From Bacteroidota bacterium (GTDB lineage: Bacteria; Bacteroidota; Bacteroidia; Chitinophagales; Chitinophagaceae), in assembly GCA_016868815.1 (NCBI GenBank), contig VGFQ01000008.1, forward strand, positions 1 to 64,000: a DNA stretch of 64,000 bases, read 5' to 3'. Below the pieces are notes generated by a model, which worked only from the letters and a program-made list of their open reading frames with translations, was not told the DNA's origin and searched no databases. The translations under genes were made by a program, and so were the position numbers. This document shows, piece after piece, positions 16,401 through 26,343 of this stretch; the stretch's first letter is position 1, and every line of letters starts with the position of its first letter.

Positions 16401-18198
16401 CAACGGCAACTGGAACCAGTCGATGCGCAAGGCCACCTTCTTCCTGAACTCTGCCAATGCTGGGTATGCCTTCGACGTACGAGGACAGGTGGTGCTGCCA
16501 GACACCGGACAGGGCACCATCGACACCGACATCGACATCGGCAGCATCGGCCTGGGCGTGCTGAGTACCTACCTGGACATCGTATTCTCCGACATCAAAG
16601 GATCGGGCTCCGGCACACTGCGCGTCGCAGGCCCGCTGACTGAACCCGACCTCACCGGGAAGATCCGGCTGAAAGAGGCAGAGGTACTGGTCGACTACAC
16701 CAAATGCCGCTACCGCCTCGCAGATGCCACCCTCCAGTTCAAGCCCGACCTGATCGACCTAGGCGAGATCCGCATCCGCGATGCCGACGGCAACGAAGGC
16801 ATCGTCAAAGGACAGCTGAAGCACCACTTCTTCCGCGACCTGCAATTCGACTTTTCCGCCAACGCGCGAAAGATCCGACTGCTGAATACCGAGAAAAAAG
16901 ACAACGAACTCTTCTACGGCAACGCCACCGGCCGCGTCAACTTCCGCTTCTCCGGACCAGAAGACGACATGCGCCTGCAAATGCAAGGGGAAGTGACCGA
17001 CAGTTCGCGGATCGTGGTACTCACCACGGCAACCGACAAAGAGAAGGCAGAAGTCGACTACATCGTCTGGAAAGAATATGGTCGGGAAATGGACCTGGGC
17101 ACCCGCAGCACACCCTCCGGTAATCTCGGCATCGACCTGGACTTGAAGGCCAACCCGCTGCTACGCGTCGAAGTTGTACTCGATGAACTCAGCGGAGACA
17201 TCATCTCCGCCGTCGGCACCGGCAACCTCAAGATCCATACCGGCACCAATGAGGCCACGACGCTGAATGGTCGCTACAACATAGAAAGTGGCAGCTATAG
17301 CTTCAACTTTCAAGACATCTTCAAAAAGCCTTTCACCCTCGAACGCGGCTCGGGGAGCTATATCAGCTGGACCGGCGATCCCTACGATGCCGAGATCAAT
17401 ATCAATGCGAGTTATTTCGCAGAGAAAGTTCGCATGAGCACACTCTTCTCTGACCCAAATGCCTCCACCATCTCCGGCGTCAGCCAGGATGTCCTGCGGG
17501 AGAGCAGCGACGTGAACGTCCTCTGCCGGCTCACCGGCACCCTGAGCAAGCCCAACCCCGCCTTCCAGATCGCGCTGCCCACCAACAGCGTCGTGCGCAA
17601 CAACCCCACCGTCGACACGAAGATCAAAGCCATCAACCGCGACCCGCTGGAAGTGAGCAAACAGGCCACCTACCTCATCGTCTTCAAGAGCTTCGCCCCG
17701 CAGGCCGCCGTCGTAGCCAGCAGCATGAATCAGGGACTCTTCAACAGCACCATCTCCGGCGTCATCAGCGGGATCCTCACCAGCAGTGTGCAGAACATCT
17801 TCTACCGACTCTTCGGCTCGGACGTAGACGTCAACTTCAACTACCAGCGCATGAATACAGGCCTCGGCGGAACGGGTGCCGGCGCATCTGCCAATGCATT
17901 CCGGGAAAATGTGAGCCTGCAGTTCATCAAGTCGATGATGAACGATAAGCTGGTGATCACATTTGGGAGCGACTTCAACTTCGCCACCAACTCGCGGCTC
18001 GTGGGCAACAACCAGAGCTTCCTCTTCCTGCCTGACGTAAATGTAGAATACCGCATCACACCCGACGGACGCTTCCGCACCTCCTTCTTCTTCCGCAGCA
18101 GCTTCGACGCGCTCTCCTCCAGCGGCAAACGCGACCGGACAGGCGGCAACCTGTCTTTCCGCACAGAATTCGATAAGCTCTTCGAAAAACTCAGGTAA
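13453..18198 (+). CDS. tamB: TamB/AsmA-like translocation and assembly protein
   Basis: 1581 residues. The start is TTG at 13453: it is preceded by a TAnnTTTG motif at the usual distance, gives a basic start (RILLKISAW) and a single membrane anchor (to about residue 25), while the first ATG (Met12) would cut into that anchor. After it follow AsmA-like modules and a long series of beta-groove repeats (TGTLSKPNPAFQIALPTNSV and similar), ending in a DUF490/TamB domain from about 1180. Such proteins bridge inner and outer membranes and carry phospholipids or assist outer-membrane protein insertion. No tamA/bamA gene is next to it. Convergent with ribBA. Confidence 0.9.
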   Translation: MRILLKISAWVMASILLLFAAANLAIRTEYVQNRIVKKSALQLTARLGTEVRVDRVSISLFNRLSLQGLLVRDLRKDTLLYIGDCSIRLTDWFFLHDETDIHYLGLHDVTVRTYRQDSVWNYQFLADAFSSPKKKKDTASPRRPLLLQRLEVNRLQFTEIDGWAGRNTHISVRHLDMDADKIDFNDRKIFIHELDLKEPLYALEDYPGRRPPKPRPEEKQAARKVQAPLQWNPDGWDILAHTVCISNGRFRDDLRIEKNPALERGVLPYFDNRHLDFSDIHAEITNLGWLKDTISGHLQLSTNERSGLEIVYCEADLKLDPTAMAFDQLEIRTPHSSLKERFVMRYDDFLKDMSDFERSVQLEGSFQNSTIRLSDLACFAPALKGWDRDIRLAGRVTGTVEDLTASGFKASYGLDTELEGDLHFRGLPDLDRTRMRFLGKRLHTTYRDAVYFVPALSEIQSPKLSALQALDLEGSYDGTFSDFHVAGRASTALGAARLDMTIRLHPSQPVEYGGRLETDAFQLGRFLAIDDMGELQASVQLQGRGLDAQALASVAIRDASLQYRNYAYRNLSATASLAAGRLTLNGEIGDRNLQALFRGGMDLDREDPAYDLEADVRELNVNGTGLSQRSMSLTGGFGLHLKGKDIDTLRGEAALHSLFIRTPDKSYNFEDLRWKAEIDSRGRHIYGGNRDLQIRMDGAFLLSDLPGAFTSFLSRYYPNYFEAPATGAPSQEIHYSLQLGEVDRYLPLLGLQLGGLDHSQLEGEIVPARDLFSLRAAIPALQLGDVRLQSLDIRARGDADSLQLSAQSQLITINDSLEIPGTELDIRAGANVSRLSLRTTAGPGMSSASLSVAVQHLPDGVKVLFNPSAIVLNDKTWRIDRNGELTISRSYIGANDIRLVNGQQVIQVSSLAPTLGKTNDILVTLQKVNLGDLLPYVLSEPQVEGLTSGDLTIEDPYGKLNIYLNAQTEQTRFEGDSIGIISLNGNWNQSMRKATFFLNSANAGYAFDVRGQVVLPDTGQGTIDTDIDIGSIGLGVLSTYLDIVFSDIKGSGSGTLRVAGPLTEPDLTGKIRLKEAEVLVDYTKCRYRLADATLQFKPDLIDLGEIRIRDADGNEGIVKGQLKHHFFRDLQFDFSANARKIRLLNTEKKDNELFYGNATGRVNFRFSGPEDDMRLQMQGEVTDSSRIVVLTTATDKEKAEVDYIVWKEYGREMDLGTRSTPSGNLGIDLDLKANPLLRVEVVLDELSGDIISAVGTGNLKIHTGTNEATTLNGRYNIESGSYSFNFQDIFKKPFTLERGSGSYISWTGDPYDAEININASYFAEKVRMSTLFSDPNASTISGVSQDVLRESSDVNVLCRLTGTLSKPNPAFQIALPTNSVVRNNPTVDTKIKAINRDPLEVSKQATYLIVFKSFAPQAAVVASSMNQGLFNSTISGVISGILTSSVQNIFYRLFGSDVDVNFNYQRMNTGLGGTGAGASANAFRENVSLQFIKSMMNDKLVITFGSDFNFATNSRLVGNNQSFLFLPDVNVEYRITPDGRFRTSFFFRSSFDALSSSGKRDRTGGNLSFRTEFDKLFEKLR

Positions 18199-18246
18199 GA
18201 GGGCCCTGTAAGCATGCACCGCTGTAAGACTAATCTTGCAGGTCAG

Positions 18247-19446
18247 CTAGATGTCATGCCCCATTTTGTCGCGCTTGGTCTCCAAGTATCGGATATTATA
18301 CGGATTGGGGGGCGTCTGTATGGGTAGGCACTCGACAATCTCTAGTCCGTACCCGCTAAGGCCTGCCCGCTTGCTGGGGTTGTTGCTGATGAGGCGGATT
18401 TTCGATACCCCTAGGTAGCGGAGGATCTGCGCCCCCAGGCCATAGTCGCGGCGGTCCATGGGAAACCCAAGGTGCAGGTTGGCTTCGACGGTGTCCATGC
18501 CCTGCTCCTGCAGACGGTAAGCCTTTAGCTTGTTGATGAGGCCGATGCCGCGGCCTTCCTGGTTCATGTACACCACGATGCCCTTGCCTTCCTTTTCGAC
18601 AAGGGAAAGAGCTGCATGGAGCTGCTCGCCACAATCGCAACGCATAGATCCCATGATGTCGCCGGTAAAACAAGAGGAATGCACCCGGACTAGCACCGGC
18701 TCATCCTTCTCCCACGAACCTTTCACCAGCGCCATATGCTCTTGCGCATTGGGGTTGTTACGTTCTCGGAAGAGCATGAGTTGGAAATGCCCATAGCGGG
18801 TGGGCATGTCGACTGTCACGACTTCTTCAATCAGCGTATCGGTCTGCAGGCGGTACTCGATGAGATCTTTGATGCTGACGATGCGCATGTCGAAGCGGCG
18901 CGCAAGGACTTCGAGTTGCGGGAGGCGGGCCATGCTGCCATCTTCGTTCATGATCTCTACGAGTACACCAGCCGGCTCGAGGCCTGCAAGGCGCGGCAGG
19001 TCGGTCGCCGCCTCCGTATGGCCGGAGCGGCGCAGGAGGCCACCGCGTTTCGAACGCAGGGGAAAGATGTGGCCGGGACGGCCGAGGTCGGAGGGTTTGG
19101 TGGCAGGGTTGATGAGTGCCTGCACCGTCTTGGCTCGGTCGTTTGCGGAGATGCCAGAGGTACAGCCCTGCCCCAGCAGGTCGACGGAGACGGTGAAGGC
19201 CGTCTCATGCAGGGCAGTGTTGTTGTTGACCATCAGCTCCAGACCTAGCTCATCGCAGCGGTCTTCCGGCAGGGCGGCGCAGATGAGCCCCCGGCCGTAT
19301 TTGCTCATGAAATTGATGACTTCGGGCGTGACATGTCGGGCTGCGATGATGAAGTCGCCCTCATTCTCACGATCTTCGTCGTCGACTACGATGACCATCC
19401 GGCCGTTGCGGATGTCTTCTATGGCCAGTGAGATGCTGTCGGGCAT
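18247..19446 (-). CDS. ribBA: RibBA: DHBP synthase / GTP cyclohydrolase II
   Basis: 399 residues. The N-terminal domain (about 1-200) is 3,4-dihydroxy-2-butanone 4-phosphate synthase, with the acidic loop [11 protein letters not shown] and [12 protein letters not shown]. The C-terminal domain (about 205-399) is GTP cyclohydrolase [23 protein letters not shown] supplies the three zinc cysteines and [19 protein letters not shown] the catalytic region. The two halves make both precursors of riboflavin. All motifs are intact, so both activities are expected. Monocistronic, with its own TACCTTTG promoter element 16 nt upstream; no FMN riboswitch is visible in the short gap to the promoter. Confidence 0.97.
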   Translation of the reverse strand: MPDSISLAIEDIRNGRMVIVVDDEDRENEGDFIIAARHVTPEVINFMSKYGRGLICAALPEDRCDELGLELMVNNNTALHETAFTVSVDLLGQGCTSGISANDRAKTVQALINPATKPSDLGRPGHIFPLRSKRGGLLRRSGHTEAATDLPRLAGLEPAGVLVEIMNEDGSMARLPQLEVLARRFDMRIVSIKDLIEYRLQTDTLIEEVVTVDMPTRYGHFQLMLFRERNNPNAQEHMALVKGSWEKDEPVLVRVHSSCFTGDIMGSMRCDCGEQLHAALSLVEKEGKGIVVYMNQEGRGIGLINKLKAYRLQEQGMDTVEANLHLGFPMDRRDYGLGAQILRYLGVSKIRLISNNPSKRAGLSGYGLEIVECLPIQTPPNPYNIRYLETKRDKMGHDI

Positions 19447-19462
19447 GTATCAAAGATTTCTG

Positions 19463-19470
19463 CAAAGGTA
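19463..19470 (-). promoter_or_regulatory. Bacteroidota -7 element of ribBA
   Basis: TACCTTTG on the minus strand, a perfect TAnnTTTG, lies 16 nt before the ribBA ATG. Confidence 0.6.
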
Positions 19471-19567
19471 GCCTTACCTGTCAAGAATGCTTGGGGGTAG
19501 AAGCCAACAGACCGCCCTAGATCCGAGCGGCCTGCTGGCGTAATGAGGATGAAACGGTTGCCAGAGC

Positions 19568-22500
19568 TTAGAAAGAGTAGCGGACCGTAAACTGGCCCCT
19601 CCAGCGGGTGGAGAGGTAGTTGGAGCCGCGGATGTCGAGGATGTCGGCAGCCGGCGTGTTATTCATATTGCGATAGGTAAAGCGGGGAATAAGTGTTTGG
19701 GTAGCTGTGTTGACGCGATACCCTTCCATGCTGATGAGAGAGTATGAATCAAAGCCAGGCGTCACATAGACACGACCCCATTCCCGGTTCAGGAAGTTGG
19801 TGAAGTTGAACATGTCGAAGATGACAGAGACTTTATGGCTGTTGTTGCCACGGCCGAAGTTCAGGTCCTGCTGGATGCGCATATCGACGATATGGCTGAA
19901 AGGCAGGAGTGCACCGTTGCGCTCAACAAACTGTCCGCGGCGGCGGTTCAGGTACTTGTCGGCTGTGATGTATTCGTCAAATTTTGCCCACTGTTGAGCT
20001 ACTGTGACTGTATTGGTACCAGAGGTGTAGTTTTCAGCGAAGCGTTCCCAATCGGCCAGGTCGCGGGGAACATAGATGAGGTCTGTCGTCTCAGCGTTTG
20101 CACCATTCTGATCATAAATCATACTGCGACTGTACACATATGAGTAGGGCGTACCCGACTGGCCATTGTAGAACAGGGTGAGGGTGGTGCCGAAGAACTT
20201 TCCAAAGTAGGTGACCTTCTTGGACACATAGGTGTTGATGCGATGTAGCTGGGCAAAGTCGGAGCGGCTGCGCTGGATGTTGTTGCGGCCGTTGACGGCT
20301 TCTACGAACCTCCACTGGGAGTTGTTCTGGGAGCTGGTACCATCGAAGAGGGTGTAGGAGTCCCCCCAGCCATAGGTGGCGTTGAAGTTCCAGCCATCTT
20401 GGGTAGACTTGTCGACCGAGAAGGTCCAGTTATAGGAGAAGCCTTTCTTACCGGTGCCGTTGGCTACCACGAAGATGCCAGTGGCATAGGGGTTCTGTAT
20501 ACCGGGAGTATTTGGGTTGAAGTCGAGGCGGGAATAGCTGCCGACGGTCGCTCCCGTAATGGGCAGGTAGACATCCTGGCCGAGGGCGTTCTTTGACTTG
20601 GGGGTGGAGAAAGTATTCAGGTAGACGACTTCATTGAGGTGGTACTGATAGAGGAAGTCACTCGACACTTTCCATCCCTTGCCGAAGGCGCGGTCGAAGC
20701 CAAAGGATGTCTTAAGCACCTTAGGAAGCTTCAGATCTTTCGCCATTAGGTCAATCTGTCCGGAGGGTGTAGCCACAGTCACGCCAAGGTCGGAGGGCTG
20801 ATACTGGTTGAAGGGGTCTTGGCGGAACATGATGTTGGGATTATTGACGTTGATGCCGCCGATGTTGACGCCTGTATTGTTGAAGGCGCCGCCGGGCCAT
20901 ACCAGCGGGAGGCGCCCGGTGAACACGCCAGCACCACCGCGGATTTTAAATCCTTTCTCCGGTTCATAGATGAATCCGACACGGGGGGCGATGTGCACCT
21001 GCGCATCAGGTTTCTGACCTGAGCGGGCACCCTTCATATCCCAAGAATTGCTGAGGACAGGAAGTGCTGTGGTGTTGAAATAATCATCAACGTTGGGGGT
21101 AGTGAGAAAATTGAAGTAATCGACCCGTACGCCATAGTTAACTTCCAACTTATCGTTCACTTGCCATTGGTCACCCGCAAAGACGGCGGCACGCATGGTG
21201 TTGAATTCTGCTGCAGCGATGCTGCCATCACCCGTCACCTTGTCTCGCAGCGAGAAGGAGCGGGTGTAGTTGAAGGGGCGGAGGTCCTGCAACCAATGGT
21301 TGACGAAGTTGTAAGTATAGGTGCCGTAGTTGTCGCGGACGAAGAGATTATATGTTTGACTGTATTCCGCGTCAATGCCGGCTTTCAACTGGTGGTCGCC
21401 GAGGTTATAACGGAACTCATCGAAGATTGAGATGTTGTTCTGCTTCAGCTGGTTGCCAGTGGAAAAATTTTCCGTGCCGAAGACATAGCTGGTGCCGTTG
21501 ATGGAATTGAGGACTACGCGAGGAAAGTCTTTGCCTAGCGGATCACGGTCGTCAACCACATTGGTGAAAGACAGCAAGAGCTTGTTGGAGATCTTGTTGG
21601 TGAAGCGGCTCGACAGCTCTCCGGAGGCAGAATGAGTTGTACTTGGGAATAAGTATCCACCATTGAAAAAGCGGATCTGCGTAGTGGTACCGGCAGAGGT
21701 CAGTGAGCGCTCTGAGTTGGTGTAGCGATACGACAGATTGACACGGTGTTTTTGATTAACATTCCATGTCAGCTTAGCCGCCACCTTGTTGCTGTTTAGC
21801 AGGTCTGGCACGTCGGTATAGCTGCCGGGGTCATATCCGAGCTGTTTGAGCTTGGCGACAATCTGCCGGACGGAATCTTCCATTGCTGCCTGGCCCGGAG
21901 GGTTGCGGAAGGCGGAGGCGGTGAAGGGCTGCGGGCGCTCGTCGCGCTGCACTTCGGCACTGACGAAATAAAAAAGTTTATTCTTAATGATGGGACCTCC
22001 GAGGGTCACCCCGATGGTGTTGGCCTGGAAGTCTGGTAGACGGATGGCAGCGGCCTTGGTCCCGATGGGTGTCTCGCCGGCAAATCCTTGGTTGCGATTG
22101 ATGAAGTAGGCCGAACCCTTTAGCGTATTGGTGCCGCTCTTGGTAATGGCATTGACGGTGCCACCAGTGAAATTCCCCAGAGAAACGTCATAAGGGGAGA
22201 CGCCTACCTGGAAGGATTCGATGGCGTCAATACTGATAGGTGATGAGCCGGTCTGTCCGCCGTTGGTGCCAGTCTCCGACAAGCCGAAGACGTCGTTGTT
22301 GACGGCGCCGTCGAACATGATCTGGTTGTAACGGTTGTTCTGGCCTGCGATGGAGATGCCGCCGCCAAAGGTTGTCTTGGCCTGCGGTGTGAGGCGGATG
22401 AAATCGGTGAGGTTACGACCTACAGTGGGAAGGTTGGCCATCCGCTCGGTGGTGATGTTGCTGCCCACGCCACCGTTGACGAACTGCTTCAGCCGGGCCC

Positions 22501-22867
22501 CGGTGACCACCACTTCTTTGAGTTGCTGAGCTGTGCTGATCATCGTGAATTCCTCCCGAGCCGTCTCGCCCAAATCAAGATAGATATCGGTCCTAGTGAT
22601 GGTCTGATATCCGAGGTAGGTAACAACAACAGAGTATGGCCCTCCAGGCTGCAGGGTGGACACGATGAACCGACCGTTGGCAGCGGTGGAGGCGGAGACC
22701 GTCGTGCCAGTCGGCTGGTGCGTAATCTTTACTGTGGCACCAGAGAGGATCTCGCCAGCAGAAGATTTCACTTGACCACTAAGGGTACTGGTGGTCACCT
22801 GAGCTTGGGGGGTAAGGACCGTGAGCATGGCAACGAAAAGAATGGTACAGAACCGTATGAATCTCAT
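19568..22867 (-). CDS. TonB-dependent receptor with carboxypeptidase-regulatory domain (Oar-like)
   Basis: About 1099 residues from the ATG at 22867; an earlier ATG at 22894 would put the perfect promoter motif TATTTTTG inside the gene. Signal peptide MRFIRFCTILFVAMLTVL. Residues about 25-110 form a carboxypeptidase-regulatory-like domain (SGQVKSSAGEILSGATVKI), then a plug domain (VVVTGARLKQF, VGRNLTDFIRLTPQAKTTFGG) and a large beta-barrel, ending in an aromatic residue (RGQFTVRYSF) as expected for outer-membrane insertion. It resembles Oar-type receptors, whose ligand may be peptides or proteins. No SusD partner is next to it. Confidence 0.9.
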   Translation of the reverse strand: MRFIRFCTILFVAMLTVLTPQAQVTTSTLSGQVKSSAGEILSGATVKITHQPTGTTVSASTAANGRFIVSTLQPGGPYSVVVTYLGYQTITRTDIYLDLGETAREEFTMISTAQQLKEVVVTGARLKQFVNGGVGSNITTERMANLPTVGRNLTDFIRLTPQAKTTFGGGISIAGQNNRYNQIMFDGAVNNDVFGLSETGTNGGQTGSSPISIDAIESFQVGVSPYDVSLGNFTGGTVNAITKSGTNTLKGSAYFINRNQGFAGETPIGTKAAAIRLPDFQANTIGVTLGGPIIKNKLFYFVSAEVQRDERPQPFTASAFRNPPGQAAMEDSVRQIVAKLKQLGYDPGSYTDVPDLLNSNKVAAKLTWNVNQKHRVNLSYRYTNSERSLTSAGTTTQIRFFNGGYLFPSTTHSASGELSSRFTNKISNKLLLSFTNVVDDRDPLGKDFPRVVLNSINGTSYVFGTENFSTGNQLKQNNISIFDEFRYNLGDHQLKAGIDAEYSQTYNLFVRDNYGTYTYNFVNHWLQDLRPFNYTRSFSLRDKVTGDGSIAAAEFNTMRAAVFAGDQWQVNDKLEVNYGVRVDYFNFLTTPNVDDYFNTTALPVLSNSWDMKGARSGQKPDAQVHIAPRVGFIYEPEKGFKIRGGAGVFTGRLPLVWPGGAFNNTGVNIGGINVNNPNIMFRQDPFNQYQPSDLGVTVATPSGQIDLMAKDLKLPKVLKTSFGFDRAFGKGWKVSSDFLYQYHLNEVVYLNTFSTPKSKNALGQDVYLPITGATVGSYSRLDFNPNTPGIQNPYATGIFVVANGTGKKGFSYNWTFSVDKSTQDGWNFNATYGWGDSYTLFDGTSSQNNSQWRFVEAVNGRNNIQRSRSDFAQLHRINTYVSKKVTYFGKFFGTTLTLFYNGQSGTPYSYVYSRSMIYDQNGANAETTDLIYVPRDLADWERFAENYTSGTNTVTVAQQWAKFDEYITADKYLNRRRGQFVERNGALLPFSHIVDMRIQQDLNFGRGNNSHKVSVIFDMFNFTNFLNREWGRVYVTPGFDSYSLISMEGYRVNTATQTLIPRFTYRNMNNTPAADILDIRGSNYLSTRWRGQFTVRYSF

Positions 22868-22882
22868 ACAATCAGATTTTTG

Positions 22883-22890
22883 CAAAAATA
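22883..22890 (-). promoter_or_regulatory. Bacteroidota -7 element of the Oar-like receptor gene
   Basis: TATTTTTG on the minus strand lies 15 nt before the ATG at 22867. Its position decides against the upstream ATG at 22894. Confidence 0.6.
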
Positions 22891-23134
22891 TCATCTAAGA
22901 TTATTAATACCATCTAAAAGTATTAACAATCGATTAAGAAAAACCATTCGATCGGGGGTAAGATGACTGAAAAAGTTAAATTCAGGACCGTTTTTTGAAT
23001 GGTTTCTAAAAAATCAGCGCCAGGTCGTCGCTTCGTAAAATTTTTGTGCCACGACACCCGAGGAAATTAGGTATATGTGCAGTGCCCGTGGATACCACCC
23101 GAAAGTGCTGCGCCGAGCCTGTGTTGAACATTCG

Positions 23135-24217
23135 CTATCGGAGGAGTTGGCGGAGGCGTTGTTGCAGTTCGGGGCCGCGAAGATTTTTGGCGATGATTTT
23201 CCCCTCGGGGTCGATGAGCAAGTTCTGGGGTATGCTGGAGATGCGGTAGGCCTGGGCGACTTCATTGCTCCAGAACTTAAGGTCGCTCACCTGTGTCCAG
23301 TCGAGTTTATCGTCATGGATGGCTTTCAGCCAGGGATCGCGGGCCCGGTCGAGGGAAACCCCTAAGACTGTGAAGTTCTTGGATTTGAATGCCTCGAAGG
23401 CCTGCACCACGTTGGGATTTTCCTGTCGGCAGGGACCACACCAGCTGGCCCAGAAGTCGACCAGCACATATTTACCTCTAAAGGAGGATAGGCTGACGGG
23501 CTTACCGCTGGGGTCGTTCTGGGTGAAGTCGGGTGCCTGGGAGCCGATGCTGCCGACCTTGGCATCTGCGATGTTTTTTTCCAGCATCTTTCCGTAGAGA
23601 CTTCCTTTGGCGGCTTCGGAGAGCATGCCGTACCTGCGTTCGATCACATCCGGGTCCTGAGAGAGCTGCGAGACGACGAGGATGGCGAAGGGGGCCACCA
23701 CAGAGGCGGCGTGCTTTTGGATGAACTGGTCAGCCTTCTCCTGTGCCTCTGTCAGCGTGGCATCGTATTGGCGTCGGAGGGAGCCGTTTGCATCGGCGCC
23801 CGACTGCAGCTGTTGGGAGAGCTGGCCCAATCGGCCGTAGAGGGGGCTGAAGACCCGGTTGAATTCAGTAAACGCCTCATGGGCGGCAGACCCTTTGAGG
23901 ATGCCGGCCGCCAGGCTGTCCTTCTGCGCGGTCAGCGTCATGGAGGCTGGCTCCAGATATACGAAGAGTTTCTGGTCAGTGCCCGGGTAAGAAATATAAT
24001 ATAAGTTAGAGGCGGGCAATGCCCCTTTGAGGAGGAAGCCGCCGCGCTGGCTCTTGGCCGTAGCCACGGGCGTGGGGATGTTGGGATCCTGTTCTCTGAG
24101 CTCCAGTACGGTGTTATCGGGCAGCCCCCGCACCATCCCTTTGATCTGGAAATCCTGGGAGGCCTGCCCGAAGGCCAGTCCGGGCAAGGCCAGCAATAGT
24201 ACAAGGAAATGACTCAT
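23135..24217 (-). CDS. TlpA-like thiol-disulfide reductase with DUF4369 domain
   Basis: 360 residues. Signal peptide [18 protein letters not shown]. Residues about 22-115 are a DUF4369-type beta domain (IKGMVRGLPDNTVLELRE), a helical linker follows, and the thioredoxin-like domain occupies about 220-360, with the active site WASWCGPCRQENP (Cys260 and Cys263) and the cis-Pro region SSIPQNLLID. It should reduce or exchange disulfides in the periplasm. The ATG overlaps the hisIE stop as ATGA, so it is transcribed and translated with the his genes although it has no known role in histidine synthesis. Confidence 0.9.
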   Translation of the reverse strand: MSHFLVLLLALPGLAFGQASQDFQIKGMVRGLPDNTVLELREQDPNIPTPVATAKSQRGGFLLKGALPASNLYYISYPGTDQKLFVYLEPASMTLTAQKDSLAAGILKGSAAHEAFTEFNRVFSPLYGRLGQLSQQLQSGADANGSLRRQYDATLTEAQEKADQFIQKHAASVVAPFAILVVSQLSQDPDVIERRYGMLSEAAKGSLYGKMLEKNIADAKVGSIGSQAPDFTQNDPSGKPVSLSSFRGKYVLVDFWASWCGPCRQENPNVVQAFEAFKSKNFTVLGVSLDRARDPWLKAIHDDKLDWTQVSDLKFWSNEVAQAYRISSIPQNLLIDPEGKIIAKNLRGPELQQRLRQLLR

Positions 24218-24855
24218 GGTCTATGTCTTTTTTCGAGCACCGCTTTCACGTCCTGCAAGGTAAACCCTTTGGCCTGAAGCAACACCAAATAGTGAAAGAG
24301 CAGGTCTGCCGACTCCTCCAGGAACTGCTCCGGTGCGCTGCGCATTGCTTCGATGACGGTCTCTACCGCCTCCTCCCCTACTTTCTGCGCCATCTTGGCG
24401 ATGCCGGAAATAAACAGCTGATGTACATAGGATTGGGCATCGCCGCCCTGCCGGCGCTGGGCGATGATCTCTTCGAGGGTTTCGAGGAAGTCGGCGCTCT
24501 GGTTACGTTCTGCCCAGCAGGTGTCGGTGCCGGTATGGCATACGGGGCCCAATGGATGGGCTTTGACCAGCAGCGTGTCATAGTCGCAGTCGACCGCCAT
24601 GGCCCTCAGTTCGAGGAAATGCCCACTCTCTTCTCCCTTGGTCCATAGTCGGTTCCGGCTGCGGCTCCAGAAGGTCACCCGTCCGGTGGACAGCGTACGG
24701 TCTACTGCCTCGCGATTCATGTATCCGAGCATGAGGACGCGCAACGTATGCACATCCTGCACGACGGCAGGCACGACACTGTCAGGGTGTTTGGAAAAAT
24801 CAATAGAGCGTGGGTCCATGGCAGATGGGTTGAAGGTGTCTGGAGGGTAGGTCAC
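24214..24855 (-). CDS. hisIE: HisIE: phosphoribosyl-AMP cyclohydrolase / phosphoribosyl-ATP pyrophosphatase
   Basis: 213 residues. The HisI half (about 20-120) has [18 protein letters not shown] and the metal-binding cysteines in VDCDYDTLL and CHTGTDTC. The HisE half (about 120-213) has [14 protein letters not shown] with the expected acidic residues. It performs steps 2 and 3 of histidine synthesis. Its ATG overlaps the hisF stop and its stop overlaps the tlpA start, so three genes are translationally chained. Confidence 0.96.
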   Translation of the reverse strand: MTYPPDTFNPSAMDPRSIDFSKHPDSVVPAVVQDVHTLRVLMLGYMNREAVDRTLSTGRVTFWSRSRNRLWTKGEESGHFLELRAMAVDCDYDTLLVKAHPLGPVCHTGTDTCWAERNQSADFLETLEEIIAQRRQGGDAQSYVHQLFISGIAKMAQKVGEEAVETVIEAMRSAPEQFLEESADLLFHYLVLLQAKGFTLQDVKAVLEKRHRP

Positions 24856-25607
24856 CGTCTGACGGGAAGTCCGTGCTGTTGCAGGTGATCTTTTAGGTCG
24901 GGGATGGCGATCTCCCGGAAATGGAAGATGCTGGCAGCCAGGGCGGCATCGGCGCCGGCTTGCAGCACCTCAATGAAATGTGCGGGCTGGCCGCCGCCGC
25001 CCGAGGCGATGACGGGCACCGGCAGCATCTGTGCGAGCCGGCCAGTCAGGTCTAAGGCGAAGCCCTGCTTAGCGCCGTCGTGGTCCATTGAAGTCAGCAG
25101 CACTTCTCCGGCGCCGGCCTCGACGGCCTGGCAGGCCCAGTCTGCACAGCGGGTGTCGGTCGCCGTCCGCCCTCCGTTGAGATGTACATACCATTCGCCA
25201 TCGGCCCCTCGCTTGGCATCGATGGCCACAACGACGCATTGACTGCCGAACTCGCCGGCCAGCTCCTGGATGAGCGCTGGGCGCCGAAAGGCTGCCGTAT
25301 TCACAGAAATCTTGTCGGCCCCAAGCTCCAGGAGGTCGCGGACGTCTTCGACAGCGGCGATGCCGCCTCCGACGGTGAAGGGGATGTTGAGTTGACGGGC
25401 GATGCGGTCGACGAGCACGCCCAGCGTCCGTCGCTTTTCGTTGGTGGCGGTGATGTCGAGGAAGACGAGCTCGTCGGCTCCCTCTTCGGCATATCGAGCG
25501 CCCAGCTCCACCGGGTCTCCGGCGTCGCGCAGGTTTACAAAATGGGTGCCTTTGACGGTGCGTCCGTCTTTGATGTCGAGGCAGGGTATGATGCGCTTGG
25601 TCAGCAT
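24852..25607 (-). CDS. hisF: HisF: imidazole glycerol phosphate synthase, cyclase subunit
   Basis: 251 residues, a TIM barrel. [18 protein letters not shown] carries the first catalytic Asp and [10 protein letters not shown] the second; [14 protein letters not shown] and [13 protein letters not shown] bind the phosphates. With HisH it converts PRFAR and ammonia into IGP and AICAR. Starts within the last bases of hisA (overlap 7 nt). Confidence 0.98.
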   Translation of the reverse strand: MLTKRIIPCLDIKDGRTVKGTHFVNLRDAGDPVELGARYAEEGADELVFLDITATNEKRRTLGVLVDRIARQLNIPFTVGGGIAAVEDVRDLLELGADKISVNTAAFRRPALIQELAGEFGSQCVVVAIDAKRGADGEWYVHLNGGRTATDTRCADWACQAVEAGAGEVLLTSMDHDGAKQGFALDLTGRLAQMLPVPVIASGGGGQPAHFIEVLQAGADAALAASIFHFREIAIPDLKDHLQQHGLPVRR

Positions 25608-26338
25608 GGTGTGGTTGGAGGGGTAGCGAAAGGGGCCAGCGCCTGCAGGGAGATTCTCCCTTCGTAGAGGGCCTTCCCGACGATGGCGGCGCTGCAGCCG
25701 ATGTCTTGCAGGGCAAGGAGGTCATCATAGCAGGAGACGCCCCCCGAGGCAATCAGTCGAAGCGTCGGGTATGCGGTCCGGATCCTGCGATAGAGGGCTA
25801 GCGAGGGCCCTTCGAGGCGTCCGTCGCAGCCGACATCGGTACAGAAGATTTCTTCCAGGCCTTTGGACGTCCATTGTCCGATGAAGTCGAGGATGTCAAC
25901 AGCCGTCTGCTCGAGCCAGCCGGCGATGGCGATGCGGCCCACTCGGACGTCAGCACCCAGCAGGAAGCGTTCCGAGCCGTGCAGGCCTATCCATTCCTCC
26001 AGCCGGTCGGGGCTGCGAAGGGCGATGCTGCCGACGGTCGCTTGGGCAGCCCCTGCCTCAAAGACGCGCTGCAGGTCTTCATCTGTGCGGATCCCCCCAC
26101 CATAGTCGATGGCCAGCCCGGTGGCAGCTGCGATGCGCTCCAGGACATGGAGGTTGACAGGCTTCCCCTGGCGGGCACCGTCGAGGTCGACAAGGTGGAG
26201 CCGTCGAAGCCCTGCCGCGGCAAAGCCCTTGGCTACTTGCAGCGGATCCTCGGCATAGGTCGTCTGACGCAAGAAGTCGCCTTCCGTGAGCCGGACGCAT
26301 TTCCCTCCGATGAGATCGATGGCGGGTATCACCTGCAT
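25601..26338 (-). CDS. hisA: HisA: phosphoribosylformimino-AICAR-phosphate isomerase
   Basis: 245 residues, a TIM barrel related to His[16 protein letters not shown] holds the catalytic Asp, [16 protein letters not shown] the second, and [12 protein letters not shown] the phosphate site. It isomerises ProFAR to PRFAR. It sits between hisH (5-nt gap) and hisF (overlap). Confidence 0.98.
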   Translation of the reverse strand: MQVIPAIDLIGGKCVRLTEGDFLRQTTYAEDPLQVAKGFAAAGLRRLHLVDLDGARQGKPVNLHVLERIAAATGLAIDYGGGIRTDEDLQRVFEAGAAQATVGSIALRSPDRLEEWIGLHGSERFLLGADVRVGRIAIAGWLEQTAVDILDFIGQWTSKGLEEIFCTDVGCDGRLEGPSLALYRRIRTAYPTLRLIASGGVSCYDDLLALQDIGCSAAIVGKALYEGRISLQALAPFATPPTTPC

Positions 26339-26343
26339 GGCAT